Made by a program: the position numbers and the translations under genes. This document shows, piece by piece, positions 13,440 to 24,231 of a stretch of 64,000 bases of DNA. The DNA lies in assembly GCF_958295425.1 (NCBI RefSeq), contig NC_081149.1:8375654-8439653 (forward strand). Direction: 5' to 3'. The notes beneath the pieces are model-generated. The model worked only from the letters and a program-made list of their open reading frames with translations. It was not told the DNA's origin and searched no databases. This stretch comes from Solea solea. Lineage: Eukaryota; Chordata; Actinopteri; Pleuronectiformes; Soleidae. Within the stretch, counting starts at the first letter, position 1. The number at the start of each line of letters is the position of its first letter.

Positions 13440-14640
13440 TTTCCCCCCCCTCACTCTATCATAATCTATCCTCTACCCTTGACTAATCTGTAATCTAATC
13501 ACTTCGCATCATTCTATTACATCTGATTTAACATCTGGTGCAATGTAAACAAATGTCTAACTCAAGGTGATCTAATCTAGTCTCACTCTCATCAATTCCA
13601 TCTAATCTTTTTTTAACCTTATGTTTAGTGTCAAATAATCTAATCTTATCTCCTAGTGTTGTATCTTGCTTTATATTTTTGTTACCTATAGTCATCTCTA
13701 ATATCTATCTAAATCTAATTTAAACTGGTTTCATGAGGTAAATTTCACCAACAATATAATGATAATCTCATTTCTGCTTTCTCATTTCTAAACCCACGAT
13801 AAGTAACACCTGTAGCTCATCTCTATTCTAATGTACTGTAATCTCATTTCTAATCCCATGACAAGTAAAACACATATCTCGTCTCTCATCTAATCTACTG
13901 TAATCTAATTTGTAGTCCCACAACAATTAACATATGTCTCGCCTGTATTATAATCTACTCTAATTCGATCCTATATTTTCTCTAAAGTAAATTTATTACA
14001 TCTCATTTAATCTCTGGTCTTCGTAATGTAATGTGAGTTATTCTCATTAAGTGAAATAATGTAATCTCATGTAATCTCAGATAATATGATCCCTTCTCAT
14101 CCAATCTGATATAATGAAATCAATCTGATAGAATGAGATGGGATCATCTCATGTAATCTCATCCCATCTCATCCAGTCAGATTGATTTCCTTTATATTAG
14201 ACTGGATGAAGTGGGATCAGATTACATGAGATGATCTGATCCCATCTCATTCTATCAGATTGATTTCATTATATCAAATTGGATGGGATGGGATCAGATT
14301 ATTTTGGGATCAGATTACATGAGATTATATTATTTCACTTGATGTTTTTCACCAATCTGGTGATCCCATCTCATCCAATCAGATTTAATGAAATCTCACC
14401 AGTAATTAAAATGCAAACCAATTTAATCTGTATGTGTATAACATAATCCAAATGCTGCCTCATAACATTCCTCTCTGTATTTCATTCAGTGCTATTAATA
14501 TCACTCAAAACTAATCTGCTCTAATGTAATCTAATCTAATCTCAGCTATTCTCACCTCTTTTCTACTTCATCTACTATACGACCCAGTGTTGCCTCATTT
14601 CCCTTTTTTAATCCAGTTTAATCTGACACTAATCAAGCAC
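13440..14640. repeat. Degenerate TAATCT-rich repeat tract
   Basis: Over 1.2 kb the motifs TAATCT, ATCTCAT and CTAATCTAATCT recur at irregular spacing, unlike the surrounding DNA. The centre is organised as a long inverted repeat (14,049-14,340). No coding potential and no transposon ends are recognised. Confidence 0.75.
14049..14340. repeat. Large near-perfect palindrome (hairpin)
   Basis: Left arm 14,049-14,178 (130 nt) and right arm 14,200-14,340 (141 nt) are reverse complements apart from a few substitutions and short indels; the loop is 21 nt. Both outer ends read AAGTGAAATA on their own strand. Shared blocks include GATATAATGAAATCAATCTG, AGAATGAGATGGGATCA and ATCTCATGTAATCT. Confidence 0.9.
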
Positions 14641-14786
14641 AAGTTTAGCAGAGCTGCTCAGACATGTGACGCATCTGATGACGTTAATTTACATGTTATT
14701 AAAAACAGGCTCCATAGCCGCTAAGCAATCCCATCCTCTCTGGTAAATGACTAATCCCAGGTGTGATGTGGAGGTAAAGGTTCGTT

Positions 14787-14797
14787 CGCTGAGTCAC
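14787..14797 (+). promoter_or_regulatory. NF-E2 / small-Maf consensus site upstream of mafk
   Basis: CGCTGAGTCAC fits the NF-E2 consensus YGCTGASTCAY at all positions, 3.6 kb upstream of mafk exon 1. NF-E2 is a CNC protein paired with a small Maf, so this would suit feedback control. Binding is inferred from the motif alone. Confidence 0.35.
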
Positions 14798-15355
14798 CGG
14801 CTGTGAAGCCTGACATAAACCTGGATCCAGGTAGAAGAGATACAAAAACCCGGGAGTTTGTGGTTTTCACCGTGTGACTCAGAAAAGTCAATATGCAGAG
14901 TTCTGTTCTATTCTCACACCATTGTTAACAACAGAGAGGCATCTGTGCAGGAAATGCTTCAGGAATGTTTTTAGTTTTTTTTGTTTCCCCTAAATAATCT
15001 CACTATTACACTCTAATTTAACGTTAATCGTACATTTACTCATCTCTGAGACGCTGCGTGTGTGTGTGTGAAACTCTATTGTGTCTCTGTTTCCTCTTTT
15101 GTCTCTGCGGCGTCTAAACTTAGAACCATGACACACAAAAATCATCATGTGGAAAGCAACAATGATGCAATAATGCCTTTTGTCCTAAAATGGACAACTT
15201 CTTGGGACACAGCTCGTCCTTTAGTGAGGACATACAGTATTTAGTTCAGTTTATGTAAGACTTTAAGTCTTATTTCATCACTGCAGGTTTACGCAGGTTC
15301 TTTTTCTTTATTTGGGCGTTTGAAATCTATGCTAAATATTCTTATACAAAGACGA

Positions 15356-15545
15356 TTAAAGGGATAGTTCAGGGTTTTTTGTTTTAAGTCGGGGAGAATG
15401 AGGATACTTTTGCATACTCGGCGTGTTACAAACAGTAGACAGCTTACTGTTTGGAGAACCAAAAACATGAGTTGCACATTTGCATGTCGTAGCCATGTGA
15501 AAGAGGAACAATAACAGTCCAAAACTCAGTTGTCTGCAACTTTAA
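15356..15545. repeat. Dispersed fish repeat beginning TTAAAGGGATAGTTC
   Basis: TTAAAGGGATAGTTCAGG, followed by a GAATGAGGATACTTTT-like stretch and CAAACAGTAGAC ... CTGTTTGGAGAA, matches the 5' part of an abundant teleost repeat known to me by sight. The right end is not clear. Confidence 0.5.
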
Positions 15546-16140
15546 AAGAACCATTTTTGGTTTCTTCTCCACCCAAATAAATTTAATCCGGAGCCTCAAA
15601 AGCCATTTGAGTGATGAAATGAAGACAGAAATCACATATAAATTGTATTTATAGATACACTATACTGTATATAAAATATCGGTTGTTGCATTTATGAAAT
15701 TTAAGTGGCGTAAAAACCCATTTCCACATTCATAAACACAAGTTTGTCCTGATTGTGGGTTTTCCACTTCACATTTGACATAGACAGAGCATGTGACACA
15801 TAGTAAAAGTATAAAAACAACACAAAAACTAAACTTTGGTATCTTTAGGAGCATCTGATCTGACCAGCTGACATATGTGTGTGGAGTTCATTTTAAAATG
15901 AACTCTAAAATGCACATTATTACTATTTCCAAACTTTAACAGCTTTTTTTCAAGTCCAATATTTGCTTAACATCTATCTTCCTAAGTAGATGTGCAGCAG
16001 CAGATCAGCTAGTTTAGTTTACACTTTGTTAAAAGACTAAATTCATGAATTCAGTTGGGTCGCACACAAGGTTTGATCAATTAGGAGTTGTTGTGTTCGG
16101 TTTTTGTTCCGGTTTCTTTGTGTGAGTATGTTGTCAGATG

Positions 16141-16172
16141 CAGGTTTGGGTCAACATTTTGACCCAAACCTG
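16141..16172. repeat. Perfect 14-bp inverted repeat with 4-nt loop
   Basis: CAGGTTTGGGTCAA (16141-16154) and TTGACCCAAACCTG (16159-16172) are exact reverse complements separated by CATT. It lies in otherwise unremarkable intergenic DNA 2 kb upstream of mafk. Confidence 0.95.
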
Positions 16173-16718
16173 ATCGAGAAATCGAGAAATATGGAGAAAT
16201 ATGAATCCATGACGTTAATCCTGTCTACTGTATGCAAAACCCTAAGTCTTTCCCACTTCCGAAAACACAAACCACCCTCCAGCAAATGTTAAAACAGAAC
16301 GTTATTACTAATATAAACAAAAGGTGGGAAGTGGTCCATGGCTCGAAAAACCAGTTATTTCACACACATCTTATGGTCTCATCAGCAGAAAATAAAGCAC
16401 ATTTTCCCTCTCTCGCTTTAATCCGTCGTCTCATCTGAACTGTGTCACCCGCAGTGTTTATAGTATCAACACATCAATTTGTTTTCAGCTGGCAGCGTCA
16501 CTCTGAGGCCGAGCTTTGTCTTCAACGCGAGGAGAAATGAAAAGTGTGGCGGGGGGGGGGAACAAGCCTCGAGTAAAAGCCCCTGACTTAACATATTTAC
16601 ATTGGGTGCTTAATTGCCCAGAATAACCTGTGACGTTACTGGCAGCAGTGCAGCTAAAATAAGAGAAATCCTGCGACTGCTGGGCTACTACACCACATAC
16701 TTTCCTCAGGAATGGAAT

Positions 16719-16778
16719 GCTGCTGCTGCTGCTGCTGCTGCTGAGGGAGGAAGAGGAGGAGGAGGAGGAGGAGGAGGT
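16719..16778. repeat. (CTG)n followed by (GGA)n microsatellite
   Basis: About eight TGC/CTG units run into an interrupted GGA tract. The ORF across it encodes only Ala and Gly runs and is not a gene. Confidence 0.95.
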
Positions 16779-17384
16779 TCTCCCTCAGCTAATGCACATT
16801 TTTGAATACCTCGTAGTGTAGACGTGACCATAAAAGCGGGAGTATGAGGAGGAAGGAGGGGGGAGAGGTGGAGGAGAGTGAGAGAGCAGCAGGTTCATGA
16901 TTAACTTTTTCAAATTTTAAGTGCGTTTAGTTCCTCTTAAGACTCTTAAGGTGCCCTGCACTCGCTCACACACTGTGCAGTTTAAAAACACGTTTATTAA
17001 GTTTTTATTAAGTAGATAAAGTTAATTTAAGTTAGTTACAAAATTCAGAACACCAAATTAAATGAATAAATCAAACAATCGCTGTTCTGCAAATACATGC
17101 AGTATAAGATATATGATGAAATGTAAATGTGTGTATTATTAATGGAGGGGGTGGATGCTTTAAGAATCTTTAAGTATTTTAATCATTAGAAATAGCAAAA
17201 GAAAAACTTGATAACTTTATTTTAACCGAGGAGGGGAAAAAAATATAAAACATGAGATACATTAAAGATGCAGCTGTGTGAAACAGGCCCACACTTCACT
17301 GTGCACGATGGACACCTGAATGAAACTGTAGTTACTTCCTTTGCCCACTGACTGGGGCTCTACAAGCTCACCAATCATCTGGAC

Positions 17385-17890
17385 CCCATGGTTCTCAAAC
17401 TGTGGTATGGGTACCACCAGTGGTATGTGCGCTTCCACTGGTGGTACTTGGAGGAAAATCAGAAATACTGTTCTACTGTATACAGGGGTATGTGATCGGA
17501 GTGGAGCTGAAGAATTCTGAGGAAAAATAGGTCACAATTCTGACTTTTTTTCCCTCAGAATTCTGACTTTTACAATTCTGACTTTTTTCCCTCCGAATTC
17601 TGACTTTTTTCAATTCTGACTTTTTTCTCTGAATTCTGGGGAAAAAAATGTCTGAATTCTTACTATTTTTGAGATTTAAATCACAATTCGGACTTTCTTG
17701 AGATTGGAGTCACAACTTTGACTTCTTTTCTCCAAATTCGGACTGTTTTCAATTGTGATTTATTCGAGATTCAAGTCACAACTTTGGACTTTTTTCTCCG
17801 AATTCTGAGGAAACAACAGTCTGTATTCTGACTTTTTTGAGATTCAAAACAGGCTTTAATCTCAGAAATCAGACTGTTTTCAATTTTTTA
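17385..17890. repeat. hAT-like fragment joined to a degenerate TTCTGACTTTTTT array
   Basis: GGTTCTCAAACTGTGGTA and the following GGTACCACCAGTGG resemble the left part of a common vertebrate hAT MITE. GTACCACCAGTGG (17411-17423) and CCACTGGTGGTAC (17435-17447) form a perfect 13-bp hairpin. From about 17,505 the units AATTCTGACTTTTTT, GAATTCTGAGGAAAA and GAGATTCAAGTCACAA recur in both orientations with variable spacing. No matching right end is seen. Confidence 0.6.
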
Positions 17891-18069
17891 TTATTATAAT
17901 TTTTTTCACATTTGACCCTAATCCTCTTCCGTAACAACGTGCTAATGAGCAACATCAACAAAACACAAGATAAAAGAAAGTTTTGTGAAGTAAGCAAAAA
18001 GCAGTCACTGCCAGCAGCGTATCTGTCTTCTATTTATGGCCTCTCTTAACCCCCCCGCCCCTCCTCCTT

Positions 18070-18168
18070 CCCCACGCAGACTGACGTCAGCACAAAGTTA
18101 TTTTCATGAATGGAGGGGGCGGTCACGAGGAATCGGTGACGTGAGCGCTTGCGGAAGCGGAGCGTGGA
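18070..18168 (+). promoter_or_regulatory. mafk: mafk promoter region with CRE/MARE-like elements
   Basis: The sequence turns GC- and CpG-rich here. CTGACGTCAG at 18081-18090 contains a full palindromic CRE (TGACGTCA). With its flanks, 18079-18092 matches the CRE-type Maf recognition element TGCTGACGTCAGCA at 12 of 14 positions. TGACGTGA follows at 18137-18144 and a GC box (GGGGGCGG) at 18114-18121. No TATA box is seen at a fixed distance. The transcription start is inferred to lie near 18,130-18,200. Confidence 0.55.
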
Positions 18169-18364
18169 ATGTTGGTACATTGTTGTTGTTTTGTAGTTAA
18201 TTTAGTGCGAGCCCGAGGAGACACCGCTGGACGCGCCGCGCCGAACCGAACCGTGTCAAAGTTTCCGCGTCGCCTCCGAACACAGGGACACTTTACTCCA
18301 CGCCACTGTTTTCCATTTTTCTTCACGCATTCCGGTCCACGGCACAAAATCCGCGTCCACAGAG
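18130..18364 (+). other. mafk: mafk exon 1 (5' UTR, approximate start)
   Basis: A strong donor, CCACAGAG followed by gtgagt, is at 18364/18365 in the CpG-rich block. Small Maf genes usually have a non-coding first exon and a long first intron, which fits the next acceptor at 27,478. An ATG at 18169 opens a frame with no stop to the donor and stays in frame with the MafK start if exon 1 joins exon 2 directly (see findings). Confidence 0.55.
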
Positions 18365-19961
18365 GTGAGTTTGTTTCTTCTCTCTCTTCTTTAAAAAAAA
18401 AAAGAAAAAAAAAGTGTGTGTGAGTGTGAGTGTATGTATGTGTGTGTGTGGGGGGGCTGGGGGGGGGGGGATGTTTTGACATTCCTTTCTATATTGCCCA
18501 AGTTCTCACGGTGACACAGTGACGCTCACACGCTTTATAGGTACACTTTTATTAATTATTATTTATTATTATATAAGTTTATACATAAAACGCAGAGAAG
18601 GTGAGTTTGGGATCCTGGTGTGTGTGTGTGGGGTTTGTGAGGGTGTTTCGCGCGGACACGTGTTGTGTTGGAGTCACATAACATAAGGATAAATAATAAA
18701 CTGAGGCAAACATCGGCAAATATTAGACATAAATGTTTATTTACACGTTGTTTTATTCCTATATTGAGCGGGTGAACGTGGCTGTGAGTGAAGGCTGGCA
18801 GGGAATTCGGATTTTTCTTTTTATAACAATATAAAAAAAGGTGATAATGAGCACGTTTACTTTTTTATTTGCCGTTTATTTATTCATTTATGTCTAGTTT
18901 TGATGACCTAGTGCTTGAAGAAGTGGAAATACAATGTTTGTAAACTTAAAAAAACAAACAAAACAAAAAAACAAGTATATTTTCAAAACTAAGCACTTGA
19001 ACGCAACATGAACGTATGGATGTATTAAAAAAATTAAATGTGTCGATAATTTGAAAGTGACGTCATCAAAGATGTTACTGTGGCAAAACGTATCAATAGC
19101 ACTTTTATTACAGTTGTTGTTTTTTGCGCAGAAAATGTGTTTTTAAGTTTGTTTTTCTTTCACTTTCTGTCTCCCTCATGAGGTTTTAGGGTAAAAAGAG
19201 AAGTTAAATTTATTCAATTCACACAAATCATTTTCACATCCCCCCCTTTTTGTTTTTTAAACTCTCGCGCTGATGTTCACTGCAAAGGCGGGATTTGGGT
19301 ACAGAGAGTAAGACACAAAGAAAGAAAAAGAAAAATACCAGCCTACTTACGTTTGACATTGGAAACAACACGTGGTCTGCATTTTAGACATGTGGGACAA
19401 AGGGCACGACGTGAAGTCAGACCACCAGGGCTGATTGGCCGACAACAGGAGAAACAAGCAACAGCAGGAGTGCTGCATATTTCCACAGTCAATCATTCTG
19501 CAGCCAGAGAGACACACACACAGAGAGAGAAAATCTTATCAATCTTATCTTTAGCTGTGTTTCTGGGCCACATCCATCTTAATGACTGGGCTAAAGATAA
19601 GGACGCTGAGTCCCGGGAGAACAATTACTTATTTTTGATAGTTTTCTACAAAAAAAATGTCCATATTTTAGTTTGTCCCTAACTCCGAGTGGATGAAATG
19701 TGACCTTTTTTTAATAGCGTTGTGATTAATACGTGGAAAATATTTGTCTGTGAGCAACTTGTTCCACTTTGGTGGCCACACATTTGTGCCGCAGAGGCTT
19801 TTTTTTCTTTTTAACATTTCCCTGATTCACTGTTTGTTTCTGGTGCACAGGGTCTGAGAGGCAGTGGGAGAGCGGGTGCAATCCTCTGTCATGAGGTTAA
19901 CATGTGGTCGCATCTCCAAAGTGATGATGTCTACTTTGGGAGTGGGGAAGTTAGAAGACTG

Positions 19962-19971
19962 GCTGACTCAT
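19962..19971 (+). promoter_or_regulatory. NF-E2-like site in mafk intron 1
   Basis: GCTGACTCAT matches the core GCTGASTCAY of the NF-E2 consensus, 1.6 kb downstream of the exon 1 donor. Motif match only. Confidence 0.25.
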
Positions 19972-20412
19972 TTTACCATCACAGTGTGTGTGTATGTGTG
20001 TGTGTGTGTGCGAGAGTGAGACAGTGACAAGGCACATGGGGAGAAATTCCCTCGAGGAGACACAGATCGGATATGGTTTGACGGGGTCCACTTTTTCACA
20101 TTTCGCTGGTCAACCAGCCCAGTGGTGATTAATGAAAGTGACACCGCATGCACTACGTATTTGTGGTGGAGTATTGTGAAAGTGCAATAGCTGTGGTTAT
20201 AGCTGATGTGATGACTCACAGGGAAACGCGTTCCTCTGTGGTGTGTTTCTGCTCCTCCTGACTGGAAGAAATTATGTGCAGTGTTGACGATCGACTTTGA
20301 AAGCTGACGAGAGTGTTACGCACACAATAACAGACGGACGTGTGTTGTTTTTATCCAAAGTGACAGCAGGTGGTGTGCACATCTGAACATCTGCTACTTG
20401 GGTTTCCTGTCA

Positions 20413-20586
20413 GAGTTTATTGAATAGCCACCAGGGGGCGACTCCACTGGCTTTGTTTGAATGGAAGACTATGGGATGTTTTTCTCACTTGATTCACAAA
20501 GTCGATTAACATTTTCCTGGAGAGTTCACGGCCTCGATCGCTAGTCTCAGCTCTCCGTCAATAGAGTACGATGTCAATGTAGTAAA
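20413..20586 (+). repeat. Dispersed repeat carrying a CTCF-like core
   Basis: GCCACCAGGGGGCGACTCC, then GGAAGACTATGGGA, TCTCACTTGATT and AACATTTTCCTGGAGAG, match a repeat I recognise as frequent in fish genomes. Positions 20428-20441 fit the CTCF consensus CCASYAGRKGGCRS at 13 of 14. Repeat name and copy number cannot be given without a search. Confidence 0.5.
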
Positions 20587-20885
20587 TTACACACGGTTGG
20601 TGTAGTGGTTAGCACTCTTGAGACCCTCTTACCTGGGTTCAATATGGGTTCGAGCCCCCAGTTGGAACAAGGGTCTTTCTGCATGGAGTTTGTATGTTCT
20701 CCCTGCGTGTGCGTAGGTTTCCTCCGGGTTCTCCCACAGTCCAATAACGTGCAATATGGGGAGTAGGTCAATTGGACGCTACGGTGTGAGAGTGGATGGA
20801 CTGGACCCCGCCTATCGCCCTGTGTCAGCTGAGATTGGCACACAGTGGAGAATAAAGAGGTAGAGAATGGATGGATGGATGGATG
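20587..20885 (+). mobile_element. tRNA-derived SINE
   Basis: The head has polymerase III boxes: A-box-like GGTGTAGTGGTTAGCAC and B-box-like GGTTCGAGCCCC. The body (GGAGTTTGTATGTTCTCCC, GGTTTCCTCCGGGTTCTCCC) and tail (ACCCCGCCTATCGCCC, then GGATGGATGGATG) match the second copy at 46,691. Internal deletions shorten it. It is a retroposon, not a functional tRNA gene. Confidence 0.88.
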
Positions 20886-23093
20886 TGACGTCAATGCCCC
20901 TCCCCCCGTGATTGACTGATTACATCCGTTCACAGCGGTGACAATTTTGTGAGAGCCCCCCTCCGCCACGCATAAAGTTAATGATTGACTCTGTGGAGGC
21001 TGCAGCAATATGAACCTCTAAAGCCTCATCTATACTCCACATATTTGAAGTGACGTATATCGGACTGATGCATTTGGTTACATGGCGACTGCACTGAAAC
21101 ATATGTGGACACGCTACCAAAAAAACAAATCAATCAACCTCTATAACACGTTAAGTGTTCAAAATAAATCATATTTAAATACAGTTTACAAACATTATCT
21201 AGCGATTTCATTAAATCCATGCATTATTAAATCAACGGTAGCACGAATATCGACGCAAATAAAGAAGATCACACGGGGATAAACAGAACCAGGTAATGAA
21301 GTTATAATGTAAAGTAAGAGTCAGAGGACAGGCGGGAGTTACCATGGAAACAGATGAAACCTTTCAGTATAAAGTGAAAATGTTTTGGGGTTCAACAAAC
21401 ATTGGGTTTCAAATGGTGCACTTGTGCTTTAGGAAGTAAAAAAAGGGGCATAGGCAAGACGACAAAGAAAGGATGTAAATTTGTAACAGCAGAAAAAAAG
21501 TCCATCTTTTAAGTCGGTAAAAGGCCCCCCAGAATCCCTTGAAACACCCCTGTGCGACAGTTATATGTGCAGACTCCACACTCTGCCACCCACTGTGATC
21601 TGCACCCCGTCTTTTCCTGCCTCTGTCAGAACGAGTGCTCGATTTCACCTCCCGCGTGTGTGTGCATGCATGTGTGTGTGTGTGTCTGAGGTGTACGTGG
21701 CAAGAAGAGTCGCGTTTATTCAGCAGGATTGTGTCAATGTCCTTGTTGACTCTCACTGACGTGGATTTGCTGATTCAACTGCTGATTTTCTTCCCTGGTA
21801 ACTCGCTGGTTCCATCGTGACTCAAAACTGCACGTTGGCAGCAACACAAACACATACACAAACACGTTTACAGGGCCATCACGCTGAAAATACATGGTGT
21901 TCTGTCACTTTTCTGTGAGCCCGTGCCTCATTTAGATATTTGTAAAGAGATATTATGTTATATTATACAAAATTTAGGTTTGGAAAGTGAAAAATTAGAT
22001 TCCCTGGGATTCTGGGGTTACTGTATTCCCAGGTATTGGAATCCAGGACAGGTATGCGCTTGTGTTATTTGTGCATTCTTGACATTTCTTTGAATCCTCC
22101 CATCGCTGATGATGGGGAGAATATCATTGCTCATATATTGGGAGAGTTCTCCTCCCTTTTCCGCACAAAAGTTCCGGTGGTCATTCCAACCATTTCCAAG
22201 GTTCTCTGTACTTTTCCTTCCTCCCAAATGAAACAACGGGAGTTTCCAGGAAACGTCAGATGGAGAGGGTGTGATTCCCTGCCACTGGTCGTCGCTTTTA
22301 CCAGTAAACAGCGTGACTCACAGCTCAGCTATGCTCTCCATTTCCTTCACATAATATCCCACCAAATGTGCTGCGCTGGAGAAAGAGCCGAGTGCTGCGC
22401 GTGCAGCCCAGTCTGTGGCTGAGTCTCTTCCACTTCCCTGGGAACGAAAATATGCAAGAAAAGCAAGAGCTTTCTCACAGGAATGTGCCAGACTGTCAAG
22501 GGCAGCAACAAGTCTGCTTTCTCCTCAACCGAGTCGTAACATGAAACAAAAAAAACGGGGGGGGGGAGAAAAACAAGGAGGCCACACAAGCCAACTGTGC
22601 ATTTATCAGCCGAGCATGAGCACATAGCTCTTTGATGTTGTGTTTGCTTTAGCAGAGGACTGGGCCCCACAGATACCTGAGGGGCAGCCTTGAACTTGAC
22701 CATACGCTTGACTTTAAAAAAAGAAAATATAAACACTTGGCATCGGTGAACAAAAAAAAAAAAAGGTACACATGTTTATGCGGAGTTAGTATAAACAGAG
22801 CAGCGTGTCACCAACGTGTCCTTTCACAGCTGCTTTTAGATCATCGTCGGTTTGTGCAGATGTTTTTTTTTCTGGCGGAAAACAGCGTTGACGGGATCCA
22901 TTCGTCCTTCCAAAGAAATGTAGAACAAAGTAACAGGTTTCACCATAAAACCCGTCCGCGCTCGCCACATCAAATACGACACGTAACAATGAGGCACAGC
23001 CATGAAATGTGCGCAAACCGTTTGCGGTCGACAGTTATTTAAGACTTGACTTTCATGTTCCCCCCTTGGCTTCGACTTCCATTGTTTTTCACA

Positions 23094-23560
23094 AGGGCTG
23101 CAACAATTAATCAATTAGTATCATCTATTAAATGAATCACAGACGCTGAGAAAAAGCTTCTTAAATACCAATATTCCTCATGTCTTTAGTTTGTGGACAA
23201 AACAAGACAATTACGGATGTAGTTATTTTGAGTTTGGGGAGTTTTTCAGCTTTGCTTTTGACTTTTTATGGACCAACTAATTCATGAATTGGCAAATTAA
23301 TCAATGGGTTAAATAATAATTAACACTTGACGAGGGCTGCAACAATTCATCAGTATCATCTATTAAATTAGTCACAGACTGTGGTTTTTTTTTCTCCTTT
23401 AGTGAGACAAAGCTTCTTAAATATGATTATTCTTGGTGTCTTTAGTTTGTGGATAGGATAAGATTGATTAAGGATATAGTTTGAGTTTTTCCCACTTTTT
23501 TTTACTTTTTATGGACCAACTAATCAATGAATTGGCCAATAGGATTTATTTTCTGTCGTT
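23094..23560. mobile_element. Two tandem copies of a GGGCTGCAACAATT MITE-like repeat
   Basis: AGGGCTGCAACAATTAATCA starts one copy at about 23,094 and GAGGGCTGCAACAATTCATC a second at about 23,331. Both continue with AGCTTCTTAAATA, TCTTTAGTTTGTGGA and TTTTTATGGACCAACTAAT. Related copies lie at 34,265, 35,160 and 50,645. The family is abundant in percomorph fish; hAT membership is from memory. Confidence 0.65.
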
Positions 23561-23583
23561 AGGCAGCAGAGGAACATCTAGAG

Positions 23584-23908
23584 CCATGGTTCCCAACCTG
23601 ATGTCCAAGCCAGAAATCACACGGGGTCAGTATCACCCAAATAAAAACGAATCATTTTTTTGGTCCACCTTTCAATTTATTAAGCTATTTATCACCTTTT
23701 TAACACCTGATCACGTTCCTGATGTGTGAGAAACGCAAAAATACCAAAGACTCACCGGGATCAAAAAATACCTTGGTTTTGATTTAATGGAAGCACAGGA
23801 CAGTTTTTATCGATATTCACCTACAACTGCTGTTTATTTTTGCATATGAACTTCTTACTTTTTTGTGTGCGTGCCCTGGACAGGGGTTTTGGGGGTTGGG
23901 AACCACTG
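23584..23908. mobile_element. Non-autonomous hAT transposon (MITE)
   Basis: Ends CCATGGTTCCCAACC and, reversed from the right, CAGTGGTTCCCAACC form a 15-bp inverted repeat with two mismatches. Flanks ATCTAGAG (23576-23583) and ATCTAGGA (23909-23916) agree at six of eight positions, as expected of an old 8-bp target duplication. No transposase coding remains in the 325-bp body. Confidence 0.8.
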
Positions 23909-24199
23909 ATCTAGGACAAAAATTTAAAGTAAAAACATGTTTCCCTCCAAAACCCCTCCGTCAAAGAAAAGGTGTTTGACTCCTGATGTTCTCACATGTG
24001 CACACAGGCTCCCTTTGATTTGTTTGGACGAGCAAAAAAAAAAAAAAAAAAGAAGAAGCGAGACTCTTCTGAATTCCAGACATTTTGCAAATTTTGCTGC
24101 CGTTGTTTTACAAGTGGGATCGTCTGAACTCCACCCCCACGGCGGAGTGCATCACAGGACACATTGGGGCTGCATGTTCCTTCCCCACTGAAGATTTGC

Positions 24200-24231
<32 letters not shown>
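24200..24231. repeat. (CT)n microsatellite
   Basis: About 32 bp of CT with one G interruption, within mafk intron 1. Confidence 0.95.

Larger units (their letters stand above)
9801..18060. other. Intergenic region between ints1 and mafk (divergent 5' ends)
   Basis: No exon-like ORF with homology is seen on either strand. The stretch holds CTCF-like motifs at 9,843-10,270 and 11,746; a hAT MITE at 11,300-11,656; a LINE-UTR-like repeat near 12,220-12,460; TAATC-rich degenerate DNA with a large palindrome at 13,440-14,640; a dispersed repeat at 15,356; a perfect small hairpin at 16,141; CTG and GGA microsatellites at 16,719-16,778; and a hAT-like fragment followed by a degenerate TTCTGACTTTTTT array at 17,385-17,890. 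Between these I see only unremarkable AT-rich sequence. Confidence 0.7.

Noticed and set aside
18123..18482. 119-codon minus-strand ORF at the mafk exon 1 region
   Set aside because: Begins in the CA/poly-C simple repeat and is antisense to the leader; no conserved protein features.
20587..20660. tRNA-like sequence with A and B boxes
   Set aside because: No cloverleaf can be closed and the sequence continues into a SINE body and GGATGG tail; the same unit recurs at 46,691.
22036..22422. 128-codon plus-strand ORF and opposing ORFs near 22,350-22,740
   Set aside because: No domain, no splice context and no compositional bias of coding sequence; consistent with chance.
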